Shown in pieces: positions 22,157 to 33,865 of a DNA stretch of 64,000 nt. The notes below the pieces were generated by a model that did no database searches, was not told where the DNA came from, and worked only from the letters and a program-made list of their open reading frames with translations. Location: positions 577,271 to 641,270 of the forward strand of contig QJPP01000676.1 of assembly GCA_003996215.1 (NCBI GenBank), in the 5' to 3' direction. This stretch comes from Jaltomata sinuosa (taxonomy: Eukaryota > Streptophyta > Magnoliopsida > Solanales > Solanaceae). Position numbers and translations under genes: made by a program. Numbering within the stretch: position 1 is the first letter of the stretch; the number at the start of each line of letters is the position of its first letter.

Positions 22157-25100
22157 TGTTATACCCCATTTTAACCGGGTCAAAATAGTGTACAACATAT
22201 TGGTAATCCCTAAAATAATTTAACTAACTTAAGGAGTAGCCACCAAATTATTATGGTGAATTAGGGCACCTAAATTGTTTAAAGAGATTGTCTAAAGTTA
22301 ACTTCATTTTAAGGTCTACTAACATGAGTTTCTAGGTAAGGGTTCAATTAATCTAAAGAGAAGGTATTAGACAGCCTTTAAGATCCATTAAAAATGGTTA
22401 ACCGTCCGGACTTAGGTTGATTAGTTGGGCTTAAAAAGTCATTAAAAAATTTGCATGTCAAAATGCAAGTCATGTTTTGGAAAAGGAATAATTCAAGGAC
22501 AAGACTTTCAAAAGTATACTTGAAATAAAGAGAGCAAAACTTTTGAAAATATCATTTTTTAGAGAAGAGGAACTTGATTTATTAACCAAGGCTATGCATA
22601 AAAGAGGACATGTATTAGATATTGAATTGATTCGTCATTTACAAAATCAAAGTTTTAAAAATGAAGTTAAAAAGTATGAGTTGACTAAGACAGTTTGAAG
22701 TAATAAAGAAAGAATTCTCAATTGGATTTTTCGACTTAAACAAAACTTTAGAGAACAATTTGTAAAAGATTCTTAAGAAAATGAACTAAGTGTACGTTAA
22801 TCTGGTAAAGAAAATTGAATGGACCAAAGTAAAAGAAGATTTCTCTACTTGTTTATAAATTCATTTAGACTCGGGGAAAACATTTAAATGTGACAAGAGC
22901 TAAATGTAATATAAGTAATAATGCATAATGTAATTGGACGATTTTGAAGCGGGAAGGGATTAGTACTTTATAGTGTGCAACAGTAAGAAACTTGTATTTA
23001 AGTCCACAAGCTTATTTGAAAATAGTGTATGAAATTAAAACACTTTTATACTTGGATAAAAATGGACGGAATAATAAAAAAAGAAAGCCGATTTATGCAT
23101 AGAAAAACATTTTCCTCGTTGAAATCTTTATTTAATTATCTAAGAGAATTATTAAGGTTATTCAACGTATTGAGATGGGAGATTTAAACCAAACTTGAGA
23201 AATATGTTGAACTCTAAGTGATGGCTTGATTAACAACTATATGTTTTCCAACATATCTAATATCAAAGAGTTATCTTTCGAATACTTCAAACGTCAAACA
23301 AAGTCACCAAAACAAACACAAGTATTCAAAATGAAACAAACAAAAAAAGCTATCAAGTATCGCGTTAGTAATAAACAACTAAAGGAAGAGTATAGCTGAA
23401 CGTTAGTCATTTCATCTCGCCTTTCTTGCGATTCTTCTAGTGAGTGAGAGATATAAATAAAGACGCATATGCACGTTTCGAGTCTTGCAGTGACGTTGAG
23501 TTTTAGGACTCTTCGACTCCGGTATTCATGCAAGCAAAGAAAAGAGAGGAAACAAAAAGTTAGAGGAATAATCTGATTCTTAACAATTAATAATGTCTAA
23601 GGAAAATAATAAATGACACTAAAATAAATATTAATCATCCATGAAGACACGTTAATGATCAATTTACTACCAAGATATTACAAGCATGGTTTATATATCT
23701 CAACATCTTGTTTATTGTTTCTGGAATAGCAGGTAAGATCTGCACAAACTTAAATTTACACCAAATATGCTTCATAGATATATCTCTAAAGACAACGCAA
23801 CAGACCAAAACAGAATCCATATTTCTTAGTTGAGCATGTACTAATGAGTAGAGTTTTCCTAAATGGTAGTATATCTAAGTCTAAATCATAGTAGTCAATA
23901 TGTTATTATGCCCAAACAAATTAGAAAGAATCACACCATTTAAGTTTTAAGTCTTCTATCACATAACAGAGAGTTATCATTTTAATCTACGAAAAACATG
24001 GTTCAAACATGGCAAGAAACAAAGTTCTTTTTTGGTTTTAAAACAGAACGTTAGTCATGTTCCTATTTACCTTAAGTGCTCTATTTATATCTATCTCTCC
24101 ATATATATATGAAAGGGACTTTAAAACATGGGTTCTTAGACAAAAAATAAAGTAATCTTGAACAAGAGAAAGAAAACGAGTAAAGAGATTAGATTTTACC
24201 TCTTGTGGTGCAGTGAACTAGAGATCGTCAGCCTCGAATCTACTCTCTCAAGAACAAATTTCAACCAAATAAATTTGAATGCCTCTGTTATAGCCGCAAG
24301 CCAACAGAGACGGAATGAAACTTAAAGGTCGTAATTAAAGATGAAAGTGTTGTGTGTGATCAAATTCTTGTGATGCTTCTTGTGAGTGTTCCAGCCTTTT
24401 GATGAAGGAGATGGCTGAAAAACTTCCCTTTGCTAAAGATATAAGAGTGCATTTATAAGTGAAGACTAGGTTTAGGATTGAGTTTGAAATTCAAATGTTT
24501 TGCCAGAGAGGGGGAGTCACGGGCTGAATTACAAATAGCCGTTTGAATCTCTGCCATGGTGATTCTCTGTATAAAAATCAGAATTTGAAAAGTTGTTTGA
24601 CCTCATCCTTGGCCAGATCATTGAATATGAGGGAGAGAGAAGTTGTACTGAAATGGGGAGGCAACGTTTTGCTTGGAGATGGAAGGCGCTTTGCATTTTT
24701 GTTAAAAATGAAAGATGACATAAAAGAGCGTGTAAGATTGATCAGGTTAATTCACTAGGGTTAGCAAAAGGGTTATTTGGATAGTTGGGAAACTGTGTTG
24801 TGCCAAATGGGCTGCTGCTTTGGCTGCATTTTGGACAAATTTGAGATGAAAAAAATGGGCTGGAACATTTGATCCGATTTGAGACTTATTTTAGGCCGAA
24901 TTATATGGTCTTTTCTTTCTTCAAATTGATTCTTTTGAGCTTCTAATTTAATAATTAGTATAATATATATTACACGATGACAATTAATAATTATAAAATA
25001 AGTAATACACGTGTAATTAATTTTGTAAGTACCAAACTTAAAATAAAGTAATAACAATCAACTTTAAAGAAGATGAACATAAAGTAATACTAGTAATGTT

Positions 25101-25326
25101 GACAATATACTCGTAATTTTTTTTAAAAAAAATAATTAAAAGTATAATAATATATAAATAATAATAAGATTTAAGGTAGTAGAAATAATGGTATATAACA
25201 GGTAATAATGGTAATGATAGTGATGCACAAAAATAATAGTGAAATGTAAGATATTTAATCTATTAAAAATTTAGAAGCGAAAGGAAATAAATTAGAAAAA
25301 AGGAGGGACAAAATTGGGTGTCAACA
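22157..25326 (-). repeat. 5' LTR of Tat-B (3170 bp)
   Basis: It starts TGTTATACCCC and ends GTGTCAACA (plus strand). Bases 23712-25326 match window bases 1-1631. The first ~250 bases show order-preserving similarity to the end of the Tat-A LTR (…GGTAAGGGTTCAA…, GAAGGTRTTA). The small frames at 23294, 24543 and 24773 have no domain. Confidence 0.92.
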
Positions 25327-25922
25327 CATGTACATATATGAACTCTTATTTTAAGCAACCCAAGAGAATTTCAAGATCCTCTTTATTTCACCTTGGATCT
25401 TGATTTATATTAATTTGAATATAATCAAATTCATCTTCTTGACGTCGGACTTTTGATCATTCTGAATATGGACTCTCTTGCAATACTGAGATTTCTAGCA
25501 TATCTTGTACTCCATAGATTTTGAACCTTTCTTAAGTAGCAAATCGATCATGATCTTTTTTTCTTTTATAGAATATTTCTTCTTCCATAGGATCGTAGTA
25601 ATATTCTTTCCATATTTCTTGTACCTTGATTTGGGCAAGTATTTTTCTTCCATATCTTCTCTTGCAATATCTTATTTTTCATATTTGATTAGATCTTCAC
25701 CAACTCCTTCTTCATCAACTAAATCTTGATTTCGGCAAGCATTTTTCTTCCATATCTTCTCTTGCAATATCTCTTTTCCATATTTGATTTAGATCTTCAC
25801 CAACTCCTTCTTCATCATATAAATCTGTATCAATAATAAATTTACCAAAAGTAAATATTCTTTTATTAAATTATGTTAGTTTGTTATCATCAAAAGTAAC
25901 AGGTGAAACCTTGAACCTAACA
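25327..25922 (-). repeat. 3' LTR fragment of copia element
   Basis: It matches about 30889-31435 of the 5' LTR, differing mainly by a ~60-base stretch near 25848-25900 that the other copy lacks. It ends at the Tat-B junction. The target-site copy next to Tat-B should be CATGT (25327-25331), and its partner is off-window. Confidence 0.9.
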
Positions 25923-25936
25923 ATCTCCCCCTTTTT
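25923..25936 (-). other. Polypurine tract of copia element
   Basis: The minus strand reads AAAAAGGGGGAGAT followed by TGTTAGGTTC, the LTR start. This tract is characteristic of SIRE-type copia elements. Confidence 0.85.
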
Positions 25937-28314
25937 GATGATGGCAAACCATTGAGTACAAAACTTTTAATTTTAATAAAAGACTGAGGACGAAGGATGT
26001 GAACTTTCCTGAATTAGTAAACTCCCCCTGAATGTATGTTCCTTTGATTCTTGAGGCATGACAGAAGGGCTCCCCCTCACTTCATGCTTTCTTTCGCTTT
26101 CTTGTGCATTTCCTGTCTCAAGATACTTAATAGAGCAAATATTTTGTACGGGAAAACTTCTTCCCATTTTGACATCATTAAAAAGGGTGACATCATAAAG
26201 AATCATGCAAATACTAATAGTGAGAGTACTGCCTAATTAAATGTCAATATATTTCATAGGATGTATCAATCACATAATGGATATATACTGGTCAACTGAG
26301 AGTCATAATCCATAAGTATTTACAGATCATAAAAATATATCTTTAGCACTTTCGCAAAGAACAATCAATCAAAAAATATTTGAGATAGTTAAAAGTATAT
26401 GTGATTGACAAGCTGCACAAATAGGCTATCATATACTTGCAAATTCACAAGTAACAAAAGTATAAGAGTTAAGAGAATAAAAAGTTCTTATTACCAAAAA
26501 GGATACAAGATTATCCATCATTATCAAATTAATTCTTTTCCTCAAAGTAAGAAAATATCTCCATTGATATTCAATGTCCTCAAAGCAGACTTCTCGTGTT
26601 ACCCAATCAACTTTGTCTCAAGAGCATTCATGTGTAATGAAATTTTTATATGAAATCTCTTGAGTGCTTCCTTTGAATATTTAACTTTGTTGAAGAAACT
26701 TCTCATCGAACTTCACCTTTTTTGAAACTTGAAGAAGAATGTTAGTTTTCATCCCAATCATCTCAAATTCAGATACCTTGTAAGATTTCATATAGTTATG
26801 GATTCAACTCCTCATTAGAATTACAAGATAAAAATATGTGCAACTATGAAATCACAATCATATTTTTTGAAAACAATATTTTTGGGACAAAGAAAAATCA
26901 ACTTTCATTGCTATGCTCTTGAGATGGTTCAAATCAAAAAAATTGTAAAACAATTTAGAAATAATTCAAAGCCTGAGTGCTCAAAAAAAAATTTCAACTC
27001 TAAAAAATATTTGACAAAGAGTATTCAGTTGTAAAACAATTTAGAAAAGCATTAACATGCATTTTTAAAATAGTTTGAAAGCTTTATAAAAAAATACTCA
27101 TGAAGGGTAAATTATAATAAAGGTATCAAAGTGAAACAAACCTTCTTGTTGTGAAACCTTGGGTAACAAGTTTTACCCTTAGTTCTTATAACCTTACCAT
27201 CTTCATTAGGTTCATCTAAATATCCATAGTTGCAGCTCGTTTGTCTTATTCATAAGATCAAATACTTCATCTCTTTCATTTGCATGCAAGTATTCTTGAA
27301 TTGCTAGAATCCTTCACTTATTCTGAATGCTTCTTTCTGGTTCAGCTTGTAAGTCCATATTCATATCAATTTATTGCTTGTTGTACACTCTTCATCTTTA
27401 TGCTCATTTTAACTTCAAGAAATATTAGTCTAAAGAACAATGTGCATAAAGATCTTTACAACTATTTTTTTGAAAATCATAAAAGTTATAAGGCATAATT
27501 AAAGATTAAGGAATATACCAATGTTATTCATATCATGAAGATAGACATTTGCAATCAAAAGAGTAAAAATAATCAATAAGTGACTTTTTTATATCTCATA
27601 CAAAGAGTTCTTTAGATAGATCAAAAACCATAAGTCATGTAACTTGTGAATAATTATCAATAGTAAAAGTAGATACCTCTTGCCTTCAAGATTATCAATA
27701 TGTCCACATGAAGAGATTGATAAAGCCTCAAGTTATATGAAATTCTTGATCTTGAATGAAGCGTTAGTATTCTTATCAAGAGAGAAAATATGACACATAT
27801 GATTTGTTCAAGAAAACTCTTAAATCCACATATACATGAATCAAGTATATATGGTATCAATAATAATTGCATGCTTGCTTGTTCATGATTTAGATTAAGA
27901 AGTGCAAGACATATATTCAAGTTATTCACAGATGCTTAATCAGTGTCAAATAAATAGCAGCATGATGTGTTAGTCGACTCAGATCATATATAAATGACAG
28001 ATACTAGACTAAGCATAAATCAACATCATACAATGCAATAACAGAAATTTGAATAAACTTCAGTAGTATCACTTATTTCAGCTTTATCATCATATGATGT
28101 AGTTTCTCCATTTTTTTATAGAAAATATATAAACTTCGAAACATCTATCCTTGTTCCTTGATCTAGCACTTGATAAATTTTAACATTTTTTTTATGGTTG
28201 GACTTCAAGGAATTCCTACCATACAAATTAGTTTGCTTTTGGTACCGAAGTTTTATTGGGTCCTCCATTTTTAGTAGCTTGTATAATTGAAGATGCATAT
28301 AAGTGTTTGGGTCT
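25937..28314 (-). other. Coding-free interior of copia element
   Basis: AT-rich sequence with only short frames (60-90 codons) and none of the conserved copia integrase or polymerase motifs. In a complete element pol would lie here, so it was either deleted and replaced or decayed beyond recognition. Confidence 0.6.
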
Positions 28315-29518
28315 CTATACATATTTAGATCTTACATGACTTCTTATATAATTACATGCAAATGCTTTATGTCTAAAATTATGACAATAATAACATGTAA
28401 AATGACAAAAGGATTGATTACCTGCAACTGTCTTGTTAGTCGACTTGAAACTTACCTGAGTTGACTTGGTTGAAGTTGAACATCTACTAGTAGATTCCTT
28501 TTCAGTCAACTGGTAGTTTTTAAGGAGATGAATCCACTTCAATTGATCATAGTGGTGATCAGAAGATTTGCGCCAAGTGTTTATTTTCTTGCGCAACTCA
28601 TAATTTTCTTCTTGAAGTAAGTCACATTTAGTTTGATATTCTTTAAGATGAATATCTAAGTCTTTCTTTTCTTGACTTAATTTCTTGATTGCATCGATAA
28701 GCTTCCACATATAATCTACCATAAGATCTATATTTTCCTACAAGTCATTACATTTATTACAGGTTATAATCGGAGTAAGGTTTACCTCATCAATTTTTTC
28801 CTCATCACTCCAAGTTGGAATTTTGTGATTCTCGTTGGTTTCTTTTCCTTCCATGAGGCATAGCATCGTCATTTCTTCTCGATCCTTCTCTTTATCAGAT
28901 TTATCTTCATCGCTCTAAGTTGAGATTCTGTGATTCTTCTTTTTGAGATTTGAACACTCTAATTTAATATGGTCAAACTTATCACATTCAAAACAGTGTA
29001 TGTTTTCTTTTTATTGGACCTCAATTTTTGGTCCTCTTGAATATCCTGGATGGATTGAACTCTCTTTTTCTGCTGCTTTCTTCTTTTTCTTTAGACATTT
29101 CTGGATATCTTATCCACATTTTCTTGATCTTCTTTATTTTTGACCTTATTCTTGTGGATAATTTTCAATCTGTCCCATATTTCTTTAGCAATCTTACAGG
29201 TGGATATTTTCTCATATTCTTTTTCACTAAGAGCACAATAGAGCAGATAGATCGCTCTAGAATTTGTTTGCACAATATCCAAATGTTCTTTTGTATAGTC
29301 AACTGTGGATGTCTCTATTTCAAACTTCTTCCACCATTATTTTTTGGAATAGGCCTTGGCCCACTCTGAATAACTAGCCAAGCTTTATAATCTATTGATT
29401 GAATAAAGATCTTCATTCTCGCCTTCCACTGACTGTAGTATTGACTAATGAAATAGGGTGGCCTTCTTGTTGAAAGTCCCTCTTGAATTATGGCTTCTGT
29501 AATTTGATGTCCTGCCAT
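28315..29518 (-). pseudogene. gag: Broken copia gag (SIRE-like)
   Basis: Three consecutive minus-strand pieces make one gag. Residues from 29518 start MAGHQITEAIIQ and carry RRPPYFISQYYSQWKARM, the conserved N-terminal segment of copia gags. Piece 29091-29282 has the UBN2-type helix region (ALSEKEYEKISTCKIAKEIW). Piece 28315-28722 has a coiled coil (LSQEKKDLDIHLKEYQTK…LLQEENYELRKK) and ends in a CCHC knuckle, C-x2-C-x4-H-x4-C (CYYCHNFRHKAFAC). The knuckle is intact, but frameshifts and stops separate the pieces. The gag binds element RNA and forms particles. This copy cannot make a complete protein. Confidence 0.85.
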
Positions 29519-29565
29519 GGATTTTTACTCACTTGCTGTTAAGCAAAAATAAAGATGTGAAACGA

Positions 29566-29578
29566 GGCTCTGATACCA
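29566..29578 (-). other. Primer-binding site (tRNA-iMet type) of copia element
   Basis: The minus strand reads TGGTATCAGAGCC, two bases inside the LTR edge at 29581. It is complementary to the 3' end of initiator tRNA-Met. Confidence 0.92.
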
Positions 29579-29580
29579 AT

Positions 29581-31435
29581 TGAAAGTACAAGAGGGGGGT
29601 GAATTATAATCCTGTTAAAATTTAATCGACTACAGTCGACTACTCTCTGGGTCCAGTCGACTGATGATGAGACAGCCTGCACACAGTTGTTAGTCTTTTG
29701 ATTTAAACAATTACAAATCACAATAAATAATCAAGTGCATAATATAATATGAGAGCATAAAATAAATAACATCAGGATTTTTATACTGGTTCAAAACCAA
29801 TGTGGTATCCTACTCTAGTTTCCTTGGGTTGCAAGGAGTTATCTCTTTGAGCTCTTTGTAACTTTGAGTTGAGTACAACTTTAGGAGGTTTTCGCGTTCA
29901 CCACCAACATTTACAAAGTTGATTTTTACTTGCTCACCAACAACGAATAAGGGTTGATTTTGACACGGTCACCAACAACGTATATGGTTAGTTTTTTACT
30001 TGCTCACCAACAACGACTCTTTGGTTTTCACTCGCTCACCAGAGAAATGAACAATGACACAATCTTTCAATACAATGCCTCACCAAATAATATTTTTTCT
30101 CTCTTTCTCTCTTTTGACTATACAGTAAATCAATGATGAAATACAATGCTTATGAAGAGTAGAACAAAGAAACTTGGGAGTGACTGAGATGAAAGTATGT
30201 GTGGTTGCATACTGAATGAGTTTAATGCTTCTTCTTTAAATAGTGGTTCATCATGCTCCAAGGAATCTGGTTGTTTCCTCTTTTGTCTTGATACAGTAAA
30301 TCTTCTATTTGGAGTAGTATCTTCTTTCTTGGATAATTCTCTCCTCAATTGATTGCACAAAATATTTTCTCCAAAAATTTTGCTGACATTCCTTTCTTGA
30401 TCCAATTATACCATATTTGAATGGTGTAAAAATTATCATAATTGATCTTCTTGATTTCTTATTCTGAACTTCAATCCTCTTGATATTTTTTTTGTGCTCT
30501 CATTGTGATATGGACCCAAGTTCTTGAATTCAAATGCTTTTCAATATGTAGAATATAGTAAAGATATTTTCTACAAATAAAGTCAATAATTTGTACTTCC
30601 TTGAATCTCCCTTTCTTGATTTTGGGAAATATCAATTTTTTTTCATAACAAATATTCTGAATATCTTCTTTCCACAGTTAATAAATCTTCATCATAAATT
30701 TTTATCCACATACAATCTTCACAAGATCTGTAGATGTAGTAAATGTCTTTGCTTCCATCCAACTCGCAGTTGTAGTAGATGTATTCAAAATTAAACTTCA
30801 AACTTGAGCATCACTTTCCTTCAGCGGAATATCTTCTTTCCAAAATAACAAATATTCTTCTTATTAATTTCATTCAACTCTTCTTCAAGCATGTATATAT
30901 ATGAACTCTTATTTTAAGTAACTCAAGAGAATTTCAAGATCCTCTTCATTACACCTTGGATCTTGATTTATATTCTTTTGAATATAATCAAATTCATCTT
31001 CTTGATGTCGGACTTTTGATCATTCTGAATATGGAATCTCTCGCGATATTGAGATTTCTAGCATATCTTGTACTCCATAGATTTTTGACCTTTCTTAAGT
31101 ATCAAATCGATCATGATCTTTTGTTTTATAGAATATTTCTCCTTTCATAGGATCGTAGTAATATTCTTTCCATAGGTCTTGTACCTTGATTTGGGAAAAT
31201 ATTTTTCTTCCATATTTTCTCTTGCAATATCTTATTTTGCATATTTGATTAGATCTTCACCAACTCCTTCTTAATCAAATAAATCTTGATTTGGGCAAGC
31301 ATTTTTCTTCCATATCTTCTCTTGCAATATCTCTTTTCTATATTTGATTTAGATCTGTACCAACTCCTTCTTCATCATATAAATCTGTATCAATAATAAA
31401 TTTACTACAAGACAGGTGAAACCTTGAACTTAACA
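29581..31435 (-). repeat. 5' LTR of copia element (1855 bp)
   Basis: It begins TGAAAGTACAAGAGGGGGG on the plus strand and ends CTTGAACTTAACA, so the minus-strand form is TG...CA. About 547 bases at its right end match the surviving 3' LTR fragment. Confidence 0.9.
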
Positions 31436-31440
31436 TGTAT
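31436..31440. repeat. Right target-site copy of copia element (TGTAT)
   Basis: The five bases following the LTR end. The partner copy is outside the window, so duplication is assumed and not seen. Confidence 0.5.
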
Positions 31441-32110
31441 AAGTTAAATTTTGAAGTGATGTCCACGTATCACTAGCAAGACAAACACATTGATTGTGAA
31501 TAGGATTTTTAAGCTTTTTAGTCCTCTTGATATATTTTTAAACATTGTCTAGTAACAGTCAAATGAGAAGGTAATTGGAAATTAGACAAAATAACTTTCA
31601 TTAATACCCCTTTAACAACTTTAAAAGGTTGTTCGTCAATAATGACAAAGTCAACAATGGCTCTCCTAATCTCATTGATGCTAATCACAATCTTTTTCAA
31701 AGTACACGTACTATATGGTTGTTCCTCTCTTTTAACTGGACTAAGTCTTGTTTTCTTTCTATCAATGATTCTAAAGGGGAAATTAGGTCATACCTCAATT
31801 AAATGTTTCCACAATGTTGAAGTGCTATTTGTACTTTCAGAAGCAAAGTTCTTATTAGAGTAATTGTATTTTGCCCTATGCTTACCCCGTTTATCAAGAT
31901 ATATGAAATAATAATTTCAAACGTTAGATGTTTTTCTGTCACTACTCACCAGATTGAATCAAAATCGCAAGGAGCTGTTCGTTTATGCTTTTTAGTAAGA
32001 TTAGAAATATTATCACTAATTTTATCACCGTCACGCTCAAGTTCTAGCAAAGTAGTTGGAGATACTTTGTTGATTACCTCCATTTGTTCATTCCACCTCT
32101 TTTTTAAATA
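31436..32110 (-). pseudogene. hAT transposase fragment, interrupted by copia insertion
   Basis: A remnant of a plant hAT (Ac/RICESLEEPER-type) transposase. Reading the minus strand right to left, an N-terminal BED zinc-finger region is recognisable as KKHKRTAPCDFDSIW (about 31950) and SESTNSTSTLWKHL (about 31800-31850). Piece 31518-31700 has AIVDFVIIDEQPFKVVKG and LPSHLTVTRQCLKIYQ. A one-base shift then leads to NQCVCLASDTWTSLQN (31450-31490), the segment holding the first catalytic Asp of the hAT DDE domain. The frame runs straight into the copia LTR at 31436, so the second half of the transposase lies left of the window. Stops and frameshifts show it was dead or has since decayed. Confidence 0.82.
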
Positions 32111-33065
32111 GTTGTAGTTTCTATTTGGAAAAAAAGACATGCATTTTAAGTTAGTATTGGACCACAACGAAATAGAAAAAATTGAGATTTTTAAAAAGTA
32201 TTGCAAAGTACAAAATGAGTAGAAATAAGAATGAAACAAGAAATTCACAAGATATAAAATTGTTAAAACTGCAAAGTACATGGAATATTGTCATATTCTC
32301 CAAGGACAGTTGGTTATGAAATGCACATGCTCAACTCATTAAAGTTTAAAAAAGACACCAAACCAAAGATGTACATACATAATCAATGGAAGTCACTTAG
32401 AAAATCAAACATTAACAAACTTAAAATTGCTGCAAATAAGTGATATATGATCTTGCATAGATTACTAAGTAAAACAAACAACCTAAAATTTTAAACTACT
32501 TGATTTGTTTATGCGTTTGTGAATACAATAATTTTTACCGAATTAAAAAAAGAATATCTAATATCTTTATTTTTTCTATTCCTTCAAACACATTGAGAAA
32601 ATAGTGTGAAAGATAAATCTGGAGTAGTAGTTCATACAGGAGTTGCCATTATCCAGGGAAAGAAATAAGAACTGAAAAATTAAAAATTTTGTCGAATGAT
32701 TTGGTTTGTGGAGAAAGTTTTGCCGAATGATTTGGTAATTTTCTTTAAGACTAGGGTTTTAAATTTTATCTTCTTTAATTCTATTTTACTTTCAGGAAAA
32801 AAAATCTGTTTTACCTTAAATTTAATGGGCTAGGGGGAATAAATGGCCCAAACTTTTCTTTTTAATTATTTGAATTGTAATATTTTAAATATGTATATAT
32901 TTACCGGTTTGGTTCGATTTTATTTTGATTTAATACCAAATCAAACCAAATATTATTAGTTTTTTAAAAATTCAAACTAAACCAAATCAAATCAAACCAA
33001 GCTGATTTTAAGTTTATTAAGTTGGATTGACTCGGTTTATCGATTCAGATCAATTTTTTGGTCTC
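32111..33065 (-). other. hAT 5' non-coding part with subterminal GGTTTGGTT repeats
   Basis: AT-rich sequence between the BED finger and the element end. At 32900-33030 there is a run of GGTTTGGTTCGATTTT and AACCAAATCAAACC-type motifs in both orientations. This kind of subterminal repeat is common in plant hAT elements and their MITEs. Confidence 0.6.
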
Positions 33066-33080
33066 ATTTGAACACCCCTA
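33066..33080. repeat. Right terminal inverted repeat of hAT element
   Basis: The minus strand begins TAGGGGTGTTCAAAT, a typical plant hAT terminus. The next eight bases, CCATGAAG (33081-33088), should be one copy of the 8-bp duplication. The other end is outside the window. Confidence 0.65.
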
Positions 33081-33267
33081 CCATGAAGACATGTGTGCTT
33101 CTGGCCTCTTATTACTATGTATAATTAATATAATGTTAATGTCAAGAAGCACACATGTCGTTCATGACCTGTGCGCTTCTGGCCTCTTATTACTATGTAT
33201 AATTCACGTCAGTTTACAAGTATTTGTATTGACTGCCCCTATTCAATTTCAGGGTGGTTGTCCCTCA
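33081..33267. repeat. Short direct and inverted repeats beside hAT end
   Basis: A ~36-base stretch (CTTCTGGCCTCTTATTACTA…) at about 33098-33127 recurs at 33176-33206. GACATGTGTGCTTCT (33089-33103) is followed by the inverted AGAAGCACACATGTC (about 33145-33159). No gene is seen. Confidence 0.6.
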
Positions 33268-33865
33268 AATTAGTGGTCTTTAATTTTTACAATTATTGTT
33301 CATTTAATTAAAAATTAGTGTCCAAAGTATTTTAACTATGACTTAATTTAGCTAGAAAAACGCTTTTAGAGAATGTTTGCTCTAAGTTCAGTGCTATCTA
33401 ATTCGCAATACAAATATTTACCCTTTTTTTTTTTAAAAAAAATACTAGGAACAAGTTATGTCTTATTAGGCACAAGTTCATACTACTGAATTAAGCCCCA
33501 ATGCACAAGTTATGCTTAAGGCATGAGTTCAATATATGAACTTCTTAAGACACAATGTTCTAAAACTGAACTTATGTCCAAAGACGCAAGTTATGTCTTA
33601 CAAGGCATAAGTTCAATTTTAAAACTTTATGCCTTAAGAAGTTCATACTACTGAACTTATGCTCCAAGACACAAGTTATGCTTACGGCAATTTTTTTTTG
33701 CAAGACTTAGATTATGCCCAATAAGGCATAAGTTTAGTGTATGAGTTTCCTAAGATAAAGTTCATACTATTGCCTTGCCTTTTTTTTAAAAAATATATCA
33801 AGGATATTTTTGTTCGCATTTTTATTACTTAAATCGCTAAAAGATAAAATTAAAGACCACTCAAA
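33268..33865. mobile_element. Possible MITE or foldback element
   Basis: AGTGGTCTTTAATTTT at 33272-33287 is matched by its exact complement at 33846-33861, giving 16-bp inverted ends about 590 bases apart. The interior (33430-33780) is a set of degenerate repeats of ACAAGTTATG, GGCATAAGTTCA and CATACTACTGAACTTATG in both orientations. No coding sequence is present. The structure suggests a non-autonomous DNA transposon, but no target-site duplication was confirmed. Confidence 0.5.

Larger units (their letters stand above)
1..25326 (-). mobile_element. Tat-B: outer Tat-clade Ty3/gypsy element, gag-only, left end outside window
   Basis: A large LTR retrotransposon on the minus strand. Its 5' LTR is 22157-25326 and its 3' LTR is cut by the window edge at 1-1631. 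Bases 1 onward match 23712 onward nearly base for base, and both copies end in TGTCAACA. The internal part is 1632-7212 plus 21510-22156, interrupted by Tat-A at 7213-21509. The primer-binding site (TGGCGACTC...) and the gag C-terminal pattern are those of the Tat/Ogre clade. About 6.2 kb of internal sequence holds a broken gag and long tandem-repeat tracts, but no protease, reverse transcriptase, RNase H or integrase that I can see. The element sits inside a copia LTR. A non-autonomous gag-only (TR-GAG-like) element is the best fit. A deletion derivative of a full element cannot be excluded. Confidence 0.88.
25327..31435 (-). mobile_element. SIRE-like Ty1/copia element, gag-only, 3' LTR cut by Tat-B
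   Basis: A copia-type element on the minus strand. The full 5' LTR is 29581-31435. The 3' LTR survives only as 25327-25922, because Tat-B integrated into it. A tRNA-iMet primer-binding site (29566-29578) and an AAAAAGGGGGAGAT polypurine tract (25923-25936) bound a 3.66-kb interior. That interior has gag pieces (28315-29518) and then 2.4 kb without protease, integrase or reverse transcriptase. The gag type and polypurine tract fit the SIRE/Maximus lineage. It is therefore non-autonomous or heavily deleted. It landed in a hAT transposase gene. Confidence 0.87.

Noticed and set aside
25937..28314. Many 60-90-codon frames as small genes
   Set aside because: AT-rich chance frames inside a transposon without conserved motifs.
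29566..29578. tRNA-like string TGGTATCAGAGCC (also at 40769, 49485, 52059) as tRNA gene
   Set aside because: Only the short primer-binding complement is present next to LTR ends. There is no cloverleaf.
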